Assembly: GCF_013386765.1 (NCBI RefSeq)
Contig: NZ_JACARE010000030.1
Coordinates: 25,228 to 89,227, forward strand
Source of the DNA: Pseudomonas yamanorum
GTDB lineage: Bacteria; Pseudomonadota; Gammaproteobacteria; Pseudomonadales; Pseudomonadaceae
Direction: 5' to 3'
Length of the DNA stretch: 64,000 bases
Part shown: piece by piece, positions 56,295 through 64,000 of the stretch
Numbering within the stretch: the stretch's first letter is position 1
How the letters are laid out: each line of letters starts with the position of its first letter
The notes under the pieces: generated by a model
The model's database searches: none
Seen by the model: only the letters and a program-made list of their open reading frames with translations
Told to the model about the DNA's origin: nothing
Program-made: the position numbers and the translations under genes

Positions 56295-57221
56295 ATGAAC
56301 CTTCGCACGTTGCTGGCCTTCGTCGAAGTGGTACGCCAAGGCAGCTTCTCACAGGCGGCCGAGGTGGTGTCACTTACCCAGTCTACCGTCAGCAAGGCGG
56401 TCAAGACTCTGGAAGATGAATTGGGCACGCCGCTCTTCAATCGCATCGGCCACAAGAGCGAGCTGACGGCTGCTGGCGAAATCGCCTACCGTCGCGCCTT
56501 GGTGTTGCTCGCCGAGCGCAGTGACCTGGTGGCCGAGATCAATGACTTGCTGGGGCTCAAGCGCGGTGTATTGCGCATCGGTTTGCCGCCGGTGGGCAGT
56601 GGTGTGTTGTTTGCGGCGATGTTCGCCCTGTACCGACAGCGTTATCCAGAGATTGAGATCGAGCTGATCGAGCACGGCAGCAAGAAGCTGGGCGAATGCC
56701 TGGAAGCCGGTGAGGTGGATGTGGCCGCGTTGCTGGTGCCGGTGGCGGGGGAATTTGAATATCAGGATGTGCGGGTGGAGCCGCTGATGGTGGTGATGCC
56801 GATCGACCATCCATTGGCTGGACGTAAAAGCGTCGATTTTTCCGACCTCGCCGACTCACCCTTCATACTGTTCGAAGCCGGGTTTGCGCTTAACCGGATT
56901 ATTCTCACGGCCTGTGAGCGCAGAGGCGTAGTCCCACGCATCACCGCGCGCAGCGCCCAGATCGACTTTATCGTCGACCTGGTTGCCGCAGGACTGGGCG
57001 TCGCGTTTTTGCCGAGCATGCTGGCTTACAAGCACCTGCATGCCGGCATTGCCTTGATTCAGCTGGATGAGCCCCAGACTGATTGGCACATCGCCCTGGC
57101 CTGGCGACGGCAGGCACATTTGCCACCGGCTGCACGGGCCTGGCTGGATCTGGCCCTGGAAATGGGTAACGTTCCCGGCACCCGGCCTAGCCTTGGGCTA
57201 TCAGCGTCAGACGACTCTTGA
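56295..57221 (+). CDS. LysR family transcriptional regulator
   Basis: Regulator of 308 residues: N-terminal winged helix (MNLRTLLAFVEVVRQGSFSQ, then AAEVVSLTQSTVSKAVKTLE) and a C-terminal periplasmic-binding-like sensor domain (about 90-295). Divergent from lldD, with 108 bases between the start codons, so lldD is the probable target and lactate or a related 2-hydroxy acid a plausible inducer (inference). ATG 56295 chosen as the family N-terminus. Its last 35 bases overlap, tail to tail, the end of the hybrid kinase gene on the other strand. Confidence 0.9.
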   Translation: MNLRTLLAFVEVVRQGSFSQAAEVVSLTQSTVSKAVKTLEDELGTPLFNRIGHKSELTAAGEIAYRRALVLLAERSDLVAEINDLLGLKRGVLRIGLPPVGSGVLFAAMFALYRQRYPEIEIELIEHGSKKLGECLEAGEVDVAALLVPVAGEFEYQDVRVEPLMVVMPIDHPLAGRKSVDFSDLADSPFILFEAGFALNRIILTACERRGVVPRITARSAQIDFIVDLVAAGLGVAFLPSMLAYKHLHAGIALIQLDEPQTDWHIALAWRRQAHLPPAARAWLDLALEMGNVPGTRPSLGLSASDDS

Positions 57222-59208
57222 CGACTTTTTGCAGCAGCAGGGCCAGCGCCTCGGTGGAGTAGGGTTTTTGCAGAAGGACAAAGCGACTGGCTTCTTCCTG
57301 GGCAATACGCGCGTACTCGTCGTTGTAGCCGGTAGTCAGCACCACCGGCAGCCACGGATACAGGGCTTCGATGGCGTCCAGTAACTCCAGGCCACTCATG
57401 CCGGGCATGGAGATATCGGAAAACACCACCTGAAAACTTTCCGGGTTGGGGGCCAGCGCTTCCAGCGCGCTTTGGGCATCGGGCACCCACAGCACATGAA
57501 AGCCCATCTGTTCCAGGGTTTGCGAGGTGTACAGGCCGACATCGGCGTTGTCTTCGACCATCAATACGCCCAGGTTCGAGACGATGGGCGAGGCGCTGGT
57601 GTCTTGAAGTACCGGCATGGCGCTTGGCTCGACCTTGGGCAGGTACAGGGTAAATTCGCTGCCTTTGCCGCACTCGCTTTGCACCAGGATCTCGCCTCCC
57701 GATTGCTTTGCGAAACCGTACACCTGGGACAAGCCCAGCCCCGTGCCCTGGCCGATGCCTTTGGTGGTGTAGAAGGGCTCAAAGATCGCGTCGAGTTTTT
57801 CCGGCGGAATACCGGAGCCGGTGTCGGCCAGTTCGATCGTCACGTAATCGGCGATGCGCACCGGATGCGCGCGAACCGATGGTAGCCAGCTTGCCGTCGA
57901 GACGCTGATCGTCAAATGCCCATTGCCGGCCATGGCGTCCCGGGCGTTGACCACCATATTGACCAGCGCTGTATCGAACTGACTTTCATCGGCGTTGATA
58001 AAGCAGGCATCGTCCGGCACCTGGATGCTCACCTTGACCCGTGAACCGGTCAGGCTGTCCATCATCTCGCCAACTCGCATGACGCTTTCGCCGACGTTGA
58101 ACACCTCTGGCCGCAAGGCCTGGCGACGGGCGAACGTGAGTAACTGGGCAGTCAGGCGGGCTGCGCGGTCGACAGTGCTGGCGATGGCTTCCACGTATTT
58201 GATGCGGCGCGCTTCGTTCAGGGAGGGCGGCTTCAGCAAGTCGGCGCAGGACTTGATCACCGTCAGCAGATTATTGAAATCGTGTGCGACACCGCCGGTA
58301 AGTTGGCCGATGGCTTCCAGTTTCTGCGACTGGCGCAGGGCATCTTCCGACAGGCGCAAGGCTTCCTTGGCTTCTTCCTCGGCCTGGATGTCGCGGCCCA
58401 CGGCATGGATGTAGTCGCTGTCGGGCACAGCCGTCCAGGCGATCATGCGGTAGCTGCCGTCCTGGTGACGGTAGCGGTTCTTGAAGTTGGGGAAGTTTTT
58501 ACCGTCGCCCAAACGGCTGACGGCCGATGACGAGACGGCCAGGTCGTCGGGGTGAACCAGCGCGAGCAACTGGCTGCCCACCAGGTCGCCTTCGGCGTGG
58601 CCGAGCATGCGGGTCCAGGCCGGGTTCACCGCAGAGATCACGCCGTCGAGTTGCGCCACCAGCATCAGGTCCGGCGACAGGCGCCAGATGCGATCGCGGT
58701 CGCGGGTGCGTTCCACCACCCGCTGTTCCAGGGATTCGTTGAGCTTGCGCAGGGACTCTTCGGCCTCGCGCAGGGGCGTGATGTCCCGGGACACGCAGAG
58801 GATTTTCTCTGGCAGGCCGTCACTGCCCATGATCGGGCTGACATTCACGTGCCACCATTTCAGGTTGCCGGCCAAGGTATTGGCGGCGCCGACAAAGCTG
58901 GCGTTGCGCCCAGCCTTGGCGGCGGCAACGGCGGCCTTGGCGTCGACGTTGCCCTGGTCCTGCCAGAAGTCGGGCCAGGGGCAGCCGCGAATCGCATTGA
59001 AGTCGCTGACCTCCATGATCTGCTTGCCGCCTTCGCTCATGAAAGTCAGGCGTGCGTCGAGGTCCAGCACCTTGATGCAGTCGTTGATGCTGGCAAGCAC
59101 CCGTTCGGTGAAGGCTTCGCTATGGTTGAGGCCGGCGGCGGACAAATCGCTCGCACCCGAATCGGATGGGCTGTTTGTCTCTGAACCCTTCCCGACAGTG
59201 CTATTCAT
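57187..59208 (-). CDS. Hybrid sensor histidine kinase (PAS-PAS-HK-REC)
   Basis: Cytosolic hybrid kinase of 673 residues with no membrane helix. Two PAS domains (about 35-150 and 175-285), HisKA with GGVAHDFNNLLTVIKSCADL, HATPase with DTGSGIPPEKLD and GTGLGLSQVYGFAKQ, then a C-terminal receiver (555-670) with phosphoacceptor Asp in VVFSDISMPGMSGLELL, acid pair in MVEDNADVG, and Lys in LLQKPY. The stimulus must be cytosolic; nothing nearby suggests it. No DNA-binding regulator or Hpt partner is adjacent. The 3' end overlaps the LysR gene by 35 bases. Confidence 0.92.
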   Translation of the reverse strand: MNSTVGKGSETNSPSDSGASDLSAAGLNHSEAFTERVLASINDCIKVLDLDARLTFMSEGGKQIMEVSDFNAIRGCPWPDFWQDQGNVDAKAAVAAAKAGRNASFVGAANTLAGNLKWWHVNVSPIMGSDGLPEKILCVSRDITPLREAEESLRKLNESLEQRVVERTRDRDRIWRLSPDLMLVAQLDGVISAVNPAWTRMLGHAEGDLVGSQLLALVHPDDLAVSSSAVSRLGDGKNFPNFKNRYRHQDGSYRMIAWTAVPDSDYIHAVGRDIQAEEEAKEALRLSEDALRQSQKLEAIGQLTGGVAHDFNNLLTVIKSCADLLKPPSLNEARRIKYVEAIASTVDRAARLTAQLLTFARRQALRPEVFNVGESVMRVGEMMDSLTGSRVKVSIQVPDDACFINADESQFDTALVNMVVNARDAMAGNGHLTISVSTASWLPSVRAHPVRIADYVTIELADTGSGIPPEKLDAIFEPFYTTKGIGQGTGLGLSQVYGFAKQSGGEILVQSECGKGSEFTLYLPKVEPSAMPVLQDTSASPIVSNLGVLMVEDNADVGLYTSQTLEQMGFHVLWVPDAQSALEALAPNPESFQVVFSDISMPGMSGLELLDAIEALYPWLPVVLTTGYNDEYARIAQEEASRFVLLQKPYSTEALALLLQKVVKSRLTLIAQG

Positions 59209-59527
59209 TTGAGTGCGGCCGCGCGTGTTAAATGGCCTTTATCATGTCATTGCGACATCTTTATCACCAGCGACTTGACGCTTTTTCGGCGGTAGTCGCC
59301 TGTAATGTTTCAAGCCTGGCCAGATGGTCAATGGTCACGGGGAAATCAAGGTTAAAACCCATCAGTCACATTCCGGTTTTCAGGTCTGAATAAATACCGT
59401 AAAAACCGCCGAAGTCTTTGAAATCAGTAGAATTGTAGGACAATTATTCGCATGAAAAACTCTTCATAATTCGCCCGCTCGAAGATTGGTAGCTTCCTCG
59501 TGCAGCCCAATAATTCGAGTTCTAATA
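59209..59527. other. Intergenic region hybrid kinase - fadL
   Basis: 319 bases with divergent promoters for the kinase and fadL genes. Rather AT-rich in its second half; the sequences CAATTATTCG and CAATAATTCG recur about 55 bases apart. No convincing PsrA/FadR-type palindrome seen. No gene or T-run hairpin. Confidence 0.5.
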
Positions 59528-60814
59528 ATGAATAAAAAACTCTTCAAGAGCGCTTTGGCGCTGTCGATCTCCCTTGCCTCCACTTCCCTGTTTGCCGGTG
59601 GTTTTGCCCTCAATGAACAAAGTATCAGTTCAATGGGCACCGGTTACGCCGGGCGTTCCTCTTCCGCCGATGACGCCAGCACGGTGTACGGCAACCCGGC
59701 CGGCATGGCCCGCATCAAGCAGAATGAAGTGAGCATCGGGGCGACCTACCTGGATGCCAAATCGAACATCAAGAATGCCAGTTCCTCACAATTTGGTGCC
59801 AACAACCCGGGCACCGACAAGGGCGACATGGTGCCTGGCATTGCCGTGCCGATGGGCTACCTGGTGACGCCGATTGATGAGCACTGGGCGTTCGGCCTGG
59901 GTGTTTATGCGCCATTCGGCCTCGAAACCGATTATGAGAACGCCTTCCAGGGCAACGGCTTTGGCAGCAAAAGCGTGATCAAGGTCGTCACTGTCCAGCC
60001 AACCGTCAGCTATGCCTTCAACGACAAGGTCTCGGTAGGCTTCGGGCCCACCTTCAACCGCATCTCGGGTGAACTGGATTCCAACGTGCCGCTGGGCGGC
60101 GGCGCCGGTGAACAGGTCAAGATCAAGGGGAATGACACCGCCACCGGTTTTAACGCAGGCATCCTGGTGCAACCGTTTGAGAGTACGCGCTTCGGTGTGA
60201 CCTACCACTCGCAAGTGGTTTACCACCTGACCGGCAAGACCAATGCCTCGGGCCTGGTTTCCGATGCCTTTGATGGCGGCCCGCAACGCTATGACGCAAG
60301 CCTGAACGTGACGACGCCATCGTCGGTGGACTTCTCGGTCACTCATCAACTGAACGACGACTGGACCTTATACCTGGGCAGTACCTACACCCGCTGGAGC
60401 CAGTTGAAGAAGATCACCGTCAACAACGACGGTGTGTCGGCGCTTGCGGCCCAGTTTGGCGGCTTGAATTCCATCACCGAGCAGCAGAACTGGCATGACA
60501 CCTGGTCCCACGCCATTGGCCTGTCGTACCAGTTGAACAAACAACTGGTGCTGCGTACCGGCTTCTCGGTGGATCAGACACCTACCAACAACACCGACCG
60601 TTCCGTGCGTATTCCTACTGGCGACCGCACGGTATTCAGCCTGGGTGCCGGCTGGACGCCAGTCGATAACCTGACCTTCGACGTCGCTTATTCCTACCTG
60701 AAGGAAGAGCCGATCAAGGTCCGCGACAATAATCCGCAGTTGGCACTGACCTACGACGCCAAGTATGAAAACAGCGCCAACGGCTTTGGCGGTTCGGTAA
60801 CTTACCGCTTCTGA
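59528..60814 (+). CDS. fadL: OmpP1/FadL family outer-membrane transporter
   Basis: Outer-membrane channel for long-chain fatty acids or other hydrophobic compounds. 428 residues: signal peptide MNKKLFKSALALSISLASTS ending at LFA-GG, then the family plug start GGFALNEQSISSMGTGYAGR and NPAGMARIKQNE. It ends with the aromatic C-terminal strand FGGSVTYRF required by BamA. ATG 59528 lies after GAGTTCTAATA, with only a weak ribosome site. FadL homologues are several per Pseudomonas genome, so the substrate here is not certain; no fatty-acid genes flank it. Confidence 0.9.
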   Translation: MNKKLFKSALALSISLASTSLFAGGFALNEQSISSMGTGYAGRSSSADDASTVYGNPAGMARIKQNEVSIGATYLDAKSNIKNASSSQFGANNPGTDKGDMVPGIAVPMGYLVTPIDEHWAFGLGVYAPFGLETDYENAFQGNGFGSKSVIKVVTVQPTVSYAFNDKVSVGFGPTFNRISGELDSNVPLGGGAGEQVKIKGNDTATGFNAGILVQPFESTRFGVTYHSQVVYHLTGKTNASGLVSDAFDGGPQRYDASLNVTTPSSVDFSVTHQLNDDWTLYLGSTYTRWSQLKKITVNNDGVSALAAQFGGLNSITEQQNWHDTWSHAIGLSYQLNKQLVLRTGFSVDQTPTNNTDRSVRIPTGDRTVFSLGAGWTPVDNLTFDVAYSYLKEEPIKVRDNNPQLALTYDAKYENSANGFGGSVTYRF

Positions 60815-60942
60815 TGCACTGAAAGAGGGCAAAGAGTCATTTTTCTGACATGGCTCTTTGCTAGCAATTGTATCCATCGCGCTATTAAACCCTCCCTGTC
60901 TTGGTTAAATTAGGAGCAATCCAGCTCAAGACAGGGATCGTC

Positions 60943-62517
60943 ATGACTACGCTTTCTCCCATCAGCTCAGCCATTGCCCTTATCAATCGGCCGGCCGTTA
61001 CGCCGCCAGCGACGACGCTGACGCCAGAAACGGACGCCACGCTCGTGCGGCCCTCCTCGGTGGTGAGCCTCGGCAACGTGGCGGTTGATGTCCAGGCCCA
61101 GACCTATTCCCGAAACGGCCAATTACCCGTCCATGAACCGATCACGGTCTGGGAAAATGACAGCCAGGATGCCGTGACACGGGCGATTGGCGCGAATATC
61201 GACTCAACGCCCAGAGCCACCGGGTTCAGCGGCTTGGGCGCTACCCTGATCGAGCAATTCGCCAAGAGCGGTACGGACATTTCCCAGTCGGCGCTCGGCA
61301 CCGCGTCGTCCAAGATCCAAAGCCCGGCCGAACTCAAGGTTCAGCAAGCGCTGCTGCACAGCGAAGCCGATAACCGGGTCAGCCTTACCGTCAAGACCGC
61401 CAGCGGCAAGACCGTCACCTTCAGCCTGGCCAGCCAGCCCGGTGGCCTGGCCGCGCAGGCCAAGGTGGACGGCGGTACCCTCAGCGCCGCCGAGCTCAAG
61501 GAGATCGCCAAGTTGGGCGAAGCCTTCCAAGGCGCCATCGACGGCCTGGCTGCCCAGCCGCCGAAACTCGATTTGAGCAAGCTGACGCAGTTTGATTCCC
61601 GTGTGTTGTCCTCGGTAGACCTCAGCGGCAAATTGAAAGTGGGGGCAGTGGATGACATCACCCTCGCGTTTCATGCGGACAGCCAGAGCCGTACCACCCG
61701 CATGAAAAGCCCGGCGGGAGAGGTGAATCTCTCGGTCGACCTGAAAAACGCCGGCATCCTCGGCAACGCCAAGCAGCAGGCAATCGCGCTGAAAAGCTAC
61801 CTGGCCCAGTTCGACAAGGCCCAGGCGCGGGGCAAAGCCGATGCGGACCTGATGGCGATGTTCAAGGATGCGTTTACCGCCATGAACAGCAACTACCCGC
61901 AGGGCGTCAAAGCGCCACAGGCGCTGACCCGCAATGCCGCGGATCAAGGCCTGTTGACGGGTTTGGCAGATTTCAAGGCCTCCATCAGCCAGACGGCCAG
62001 CTCCCCCAACCCGGCGCGCCCTGGGGAAACCGACACGTTTGCCTATACGGTGTCCCAGAAAACTCGCGTGGGCGGCAGTGACATCTCGAATCGCACGATC
62101 GATCAGGTCCAGCAATCAAGCCTCAAAGCCAGTTTCCATCGGGACCTCAATGGTGGGAACCCGCCGGCTTTCGACACCCGCCGCGAGTCACAGAACTATC
62201 TCTATGTACAGGTCGACGACAAGGCCAGCAGCGCGGCGAATATCACTTACAAGGATGGATTCCTGACCAACGCCTCCGTCGATCAAAGCGCCAGCCAGAA
62301 CACCCGCACCCAGCGTTACGAGATGGCTAATCTGGTTAAGGACACCCTGGAACCCAACCAGGCCAGCAGCCATCGCGACTACCTGATATTGCTGGAATAC
62401 GCGGCGCGGGAGGGCAAGAGGGTCCAGGGCGCCGATGAAACCATCCTGAAGGGTGCGCTGGCGAACATGCATCAGGGCGTGTTGCTGCAAGACGATCCTG
62501 GCGCGTTGCCGCGCTAA
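60943..62517 (+). CDS. Unrecognised 524-residue cysteine-free protein
   Basis: I do not recognise this gene. Start ATG 60943 (frame open 42 bases further upstream); AGGAGCAATC precedes the ATG by about 25 bases, so the ribosome site is not ideal. The product has no cysteine, one tryptophan, no signal peptide and no membrane helix. It is rich in Ser, Ala, Thr and Gln. Middle segments such as TVKTASGKTVTFSLASQPGG and DLSKLTQFDSRVLSSVDLSG look beta-rich; the region 290-330 is helical. It is monocistronic between fadL and nadA, with its own terminator. The cysteine-free, Ser/Gln-rich composition and disordered N-terminus recall proteins exported without a Sec signal, but that is inference. Confidence 0.7.
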   Translation: MTTLSPISSAIALINRPAVTPPATTLTPETDATLVRPSSVVSLGNVAVDVQAQTYSRNGQLPVHEPITVWENDSQDAVTRAIGANIDSTPRATGFSGLGATLIEQFAKSGTDISQSALGTASSKIQSPAELKVQQALLHSEADNRVSLTVKTASGKTVTFSLASQPGGLAAQAKVDGGTLSAAELKEIAKLGEAFQGAIDGLAAQPPKLDLSKLTQFDSRVLSSVDLSGKLKVGAVDDITLAFHADSQSRTTRMKSPAGEVNLSVDLKNAGILGNAKQQAIALKSYLAQFDKAQARGKADADLMAMFKDAFTAMNSNYPQGVKAPQALTRNAADQGLLTGLADFKASISQTASSPNPARPGETDTFAYTVSQKTRVGGSDISNRTIDQVQQSSLKASFHRDLNGGNPPAFDTRRESQNYLYVQVDDKASSAANITYKDGFLTNASVDQSASQNTRTQRYEMANLVKDTLEPNQASSHRDYLILLEYAAREGKRVQGADETILKGALANMHQGVLLQDDPGALPR

Positions 62518-62530
62518 ACCGGACGTTGTA

Positions 62531-62565
62531 AAAAAGGGAAACCCCGGCGTGGGTTTCCCTTTTTT
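62531..62565 (+). terminator. Terminator after unknown gene
   Basis: AAAAAGGGAAACCC / GGGTTTCCCTTTTT with a 6-base loop, 14 bases past the stop codon of the 524-residue gene. Confidence 0.88.
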
Positions 62566-62736
62566 ATGCCTCGCCGATTCCCAGATTAGGCTTTTGAATC
62601 CATTCGATATTCTGTAGCCTTGCGCAGCTTCACCGTGCTTGATGAACACAATCACTTCGTCCGGCGGCGCCCGAAAGGCTCCAGAGCCGGTGGTACACTC
62701 GACTTTCGCGCAACTGCGCCTGCAGGTCTTGCGAAC

Positions 62737-63795
62737 ATGACGCAAATTTCCGAACGCCTTCTGGTCCAAGCCCATCTCGACGCCAAGCAGCCCAAGGTGC
62801 TGAGTGCCGAGGAAGAGGCGGGCTACCGTGCCGCCATTGCCGCCGAGCTCAAGGCTCAGGACGCGGTGCTGGTGGCTCACTTCTACTGCGACCCGGTGAT
62901 TCAGGCCCTGGCCGAAGAAACCGGCGGCTGTGTCTCCGACTCCCTGGAAATGGCCCGCTTCGGCGCGGCGCACCCGGCCAAGACCGTATTGGTGGCTGGC
63001 GTGCGTTTCATGGGCGAGACCGCGAAGATCCTCACCCCTGAAAAACGCATCCTGATGCCGACCCTGGAAGCTACGTGCTCCCTGGACCTTGGTTGCCCGG
63101 TGGATGAGTTCTCGGCGTTCTGCGATCAGCATCCCGAGCGCACGGTGGTGGTGTATGCCAACACCTCGGCGGCGGTGAAGGCCCGGGCCGATTGGGTGGT
63201 GACTTCCAGTTGTGCGCTGGAGATCGTTGAAAGCCTGATGGATAACGGCGAGACGATCATCTGGGGGCCGGACAAGCATCTGGGTACCTACATCCAGCGT
63301 CAGACCGGCGCGGATATGCTGCTGTGGGACGGTGCGTGCATCGTTCACGAAGAGTTCAAGTCCAAGCAGTTGGAGGACATGAAGGCGCTGTACCCGGACG
63401 CTGCGATCCTGGTGCACCCGGAGTCGCCGACGTCGGTGATCGAGCTGGCGGATGCGGTGGGGTCTACCAGTCAGTTGATTGCGGCGGCGCAGCGGTTGCC
63501 TAACAAGACGTTTATCGTGGCTACCGACCGCGGGATTTTTTACAAGATGCAGCAGTTGTGTCCGGACAAGATTTTTGTCGAGGCGCCGACGGCTGGGAAT
63601 GGGGCGGCGTGCCGTAGTTGTGCGCATTGCCCGTGGATGGCGATGAACACCCTGGAGCGTACGCTGCAGTGTTTGCGTGAGGGGAGTAATGAGATTTTTG
63701 TTGAGCCGTCGGTGATTCCGCAGGCTGTTAGACCGCTGAAGCGGATGCTGGATTTTACTCAGGCTGCGCGGTTGAGGTTGGCTGGGAACGCTTGA
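62737..63795 (+). CDS. nadA: Quinolinate synthase A
   Basis: Condenses iminoaspartate with dihydroxyacetone phosphate to quinolinate, using a 4Fe-4S cluster; de novo NAD synthesis. 352 residues, the family's bacterial long form. Conserved segments: VLVAHFYCDPVIQALAEETG, CVSDSLEMARF, TLEATCSLDLGCP, and the cluster-related C-terminal CRSCAHCPWMAMNTL. ATG 62737 gives the family start; the frame is open for 39 codons upstream without similarity. nadB and nadC are not in the window. Codon use drifts to G/T-ending codons in the last third. Confidence 0.95.
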   Translation: MTQISERLLVQAHLDAKQPKVLSAEEEAGYRAAIAAELKAQDAVLVAHFYCDPVIQALAEETGGCVSDSLEMARFGAAHPAKTVLVAGVRFMGETAKILTPEKRILMPTLEATCSLDLGCPVDEFSAFCDQHPERTVVVYANTSAAVKARADWVVTSSCALEIVESLMDNGETIIWGPDKHLGTYIQRQTGADMLLWDGACIVHEEFKSKQLEDMKALYPDAAILVHPESPTSVIELADAVGSTSQLIAAAQRLPNKTFIVATDRGIFYKMQQLCPDKIFVEAPTAGNGAACRSCAHCPWMAMNTLERTLQCLREGSNEIFVEPSVIPQAVRPLKRMLDFTQAARLRLAGNA

Positions 63796-63809
63796 TCTGG
63801 GTTGGGTAC

Positions 63810-64000
63810 ATATCCGTTTCTTCGGTAACGGCCGCTATTGGTTCCGCTCTTACAGCGGGTCACTTTTGAAAAGCGCAAAAGTAACCAAAACGCTCTGCCC
63901 CGCCTGTCGGCGCCTCGCCTAGGCTCGGCGTTCCCTCACTCCGGGATTGCTCCGCGGGCCGCCGCGACGGGGCGTCCCTGCCCCGTCGCGGCTAAACCGG
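63810..64000. repeat. Probable dispersed Pseudomonas repeat, cut by window end
   Basis: The stretch GTACATATCCGTTTCTTCGG, ...CAGCGGGTCACTTTTGAAAA and ...GCAAAAGTAACCAAAACGCT is a sequence I recall as recurring many times in P. fluorescens-group genomes, where it is often mis-annotated as small genes. A G/C-rich stem GCGACGGGGC / GCCCCGTCGC lies at its end (63963-63990). It begins just after the nadA stop and runs off the window. Confidence 0.55.

Overview
The window is a GC-rich chromosomal segment from a Pseudomonas, most likely the P. fluorescens group. The evidence is the MvaT-type H-NS protein, the gene order ybgC-tolQRAB-pal-cpoB-queE-queC-tRNA-Lys behind aspS-yebC-ruvCAB, an OprD-family porin, an argJ-secA-dciA neighbourhood, and many paired palindromes of the REP/REPIN type in intergenic gaps. 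Almost all of it reads as core chromosome. No transposase, phage gene, CRISPR array or rRNA was found.

Layout. 1-7.9 kb: a DctB-like sensor kinase cut by the window edge, class I fumarase, a 2Fe-2S flavin reductase, an enoyl-CoA hydratase/isomerase, pyruvate kinase, a small TPR-like lipoprotein and a PilZ protein. 7.9-14.6 kb: a tightly overlapping minus-strand operon RDD - SpoIIM - DUF4129 - DUF4350 - MoxR ATPase - DUF58, a membrane/chaperone module whose function is poorly known. 14.7-22.2 kb: exonuclease I (sbcB), mvaT, purU, a small acidic ORF, an amino-acid-type chemoreceptor, a HerA-like ATPase and the helicase-loader family gene dciA. 22.5-33 kb: secA, argJ, a Nudix/ThiE-like fusion, a cobalamin adenosyltransferase, a PAS/HAMP sensor kinase, panE, yajQ and mscS.

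33-51 kb: an OprD-type porin, a long gene-free region (34.5-35.4 kb), a HIT protein, slyX, a membrane-anchored cold-shock-domain protein, a Dps-like ferritin, a ribbon-helix-helix protein, a FmdB zinc ribbon, aspS, yebC, ruvCAB (Holliday junction processing), the complete Tol-Pal envelope operon, two queuosine precursor genes and tRNA-Lys(UUU). 51-55 kb: a compact pstSCAB phosphate transporter without phoU. 55-64 kb: L-lactate dehydrogenase with a divergent LysR regulator, a hybrid sensor kinase overlapping that regulator tail to tail, a FadL-type porin, an unrecognised cysteine-free 524-residue protein, nadA, and a sequence resembling a dispersed Pseudomonas repeat running off the window end.

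I did not find a clear, previously undescribed multi-gene system. The best leads are the RDD/SpoIIM/DUF4129/DUF4350/MoxR/DUF58 operon, the orphan gene at 60943-62517, two mutually exclusive hairpins in the secA leader, the structured gene-free region before the HIT gene, and a Tyr-to-Phe change in the otherwise intact ligand motif of the chemoreceptor.
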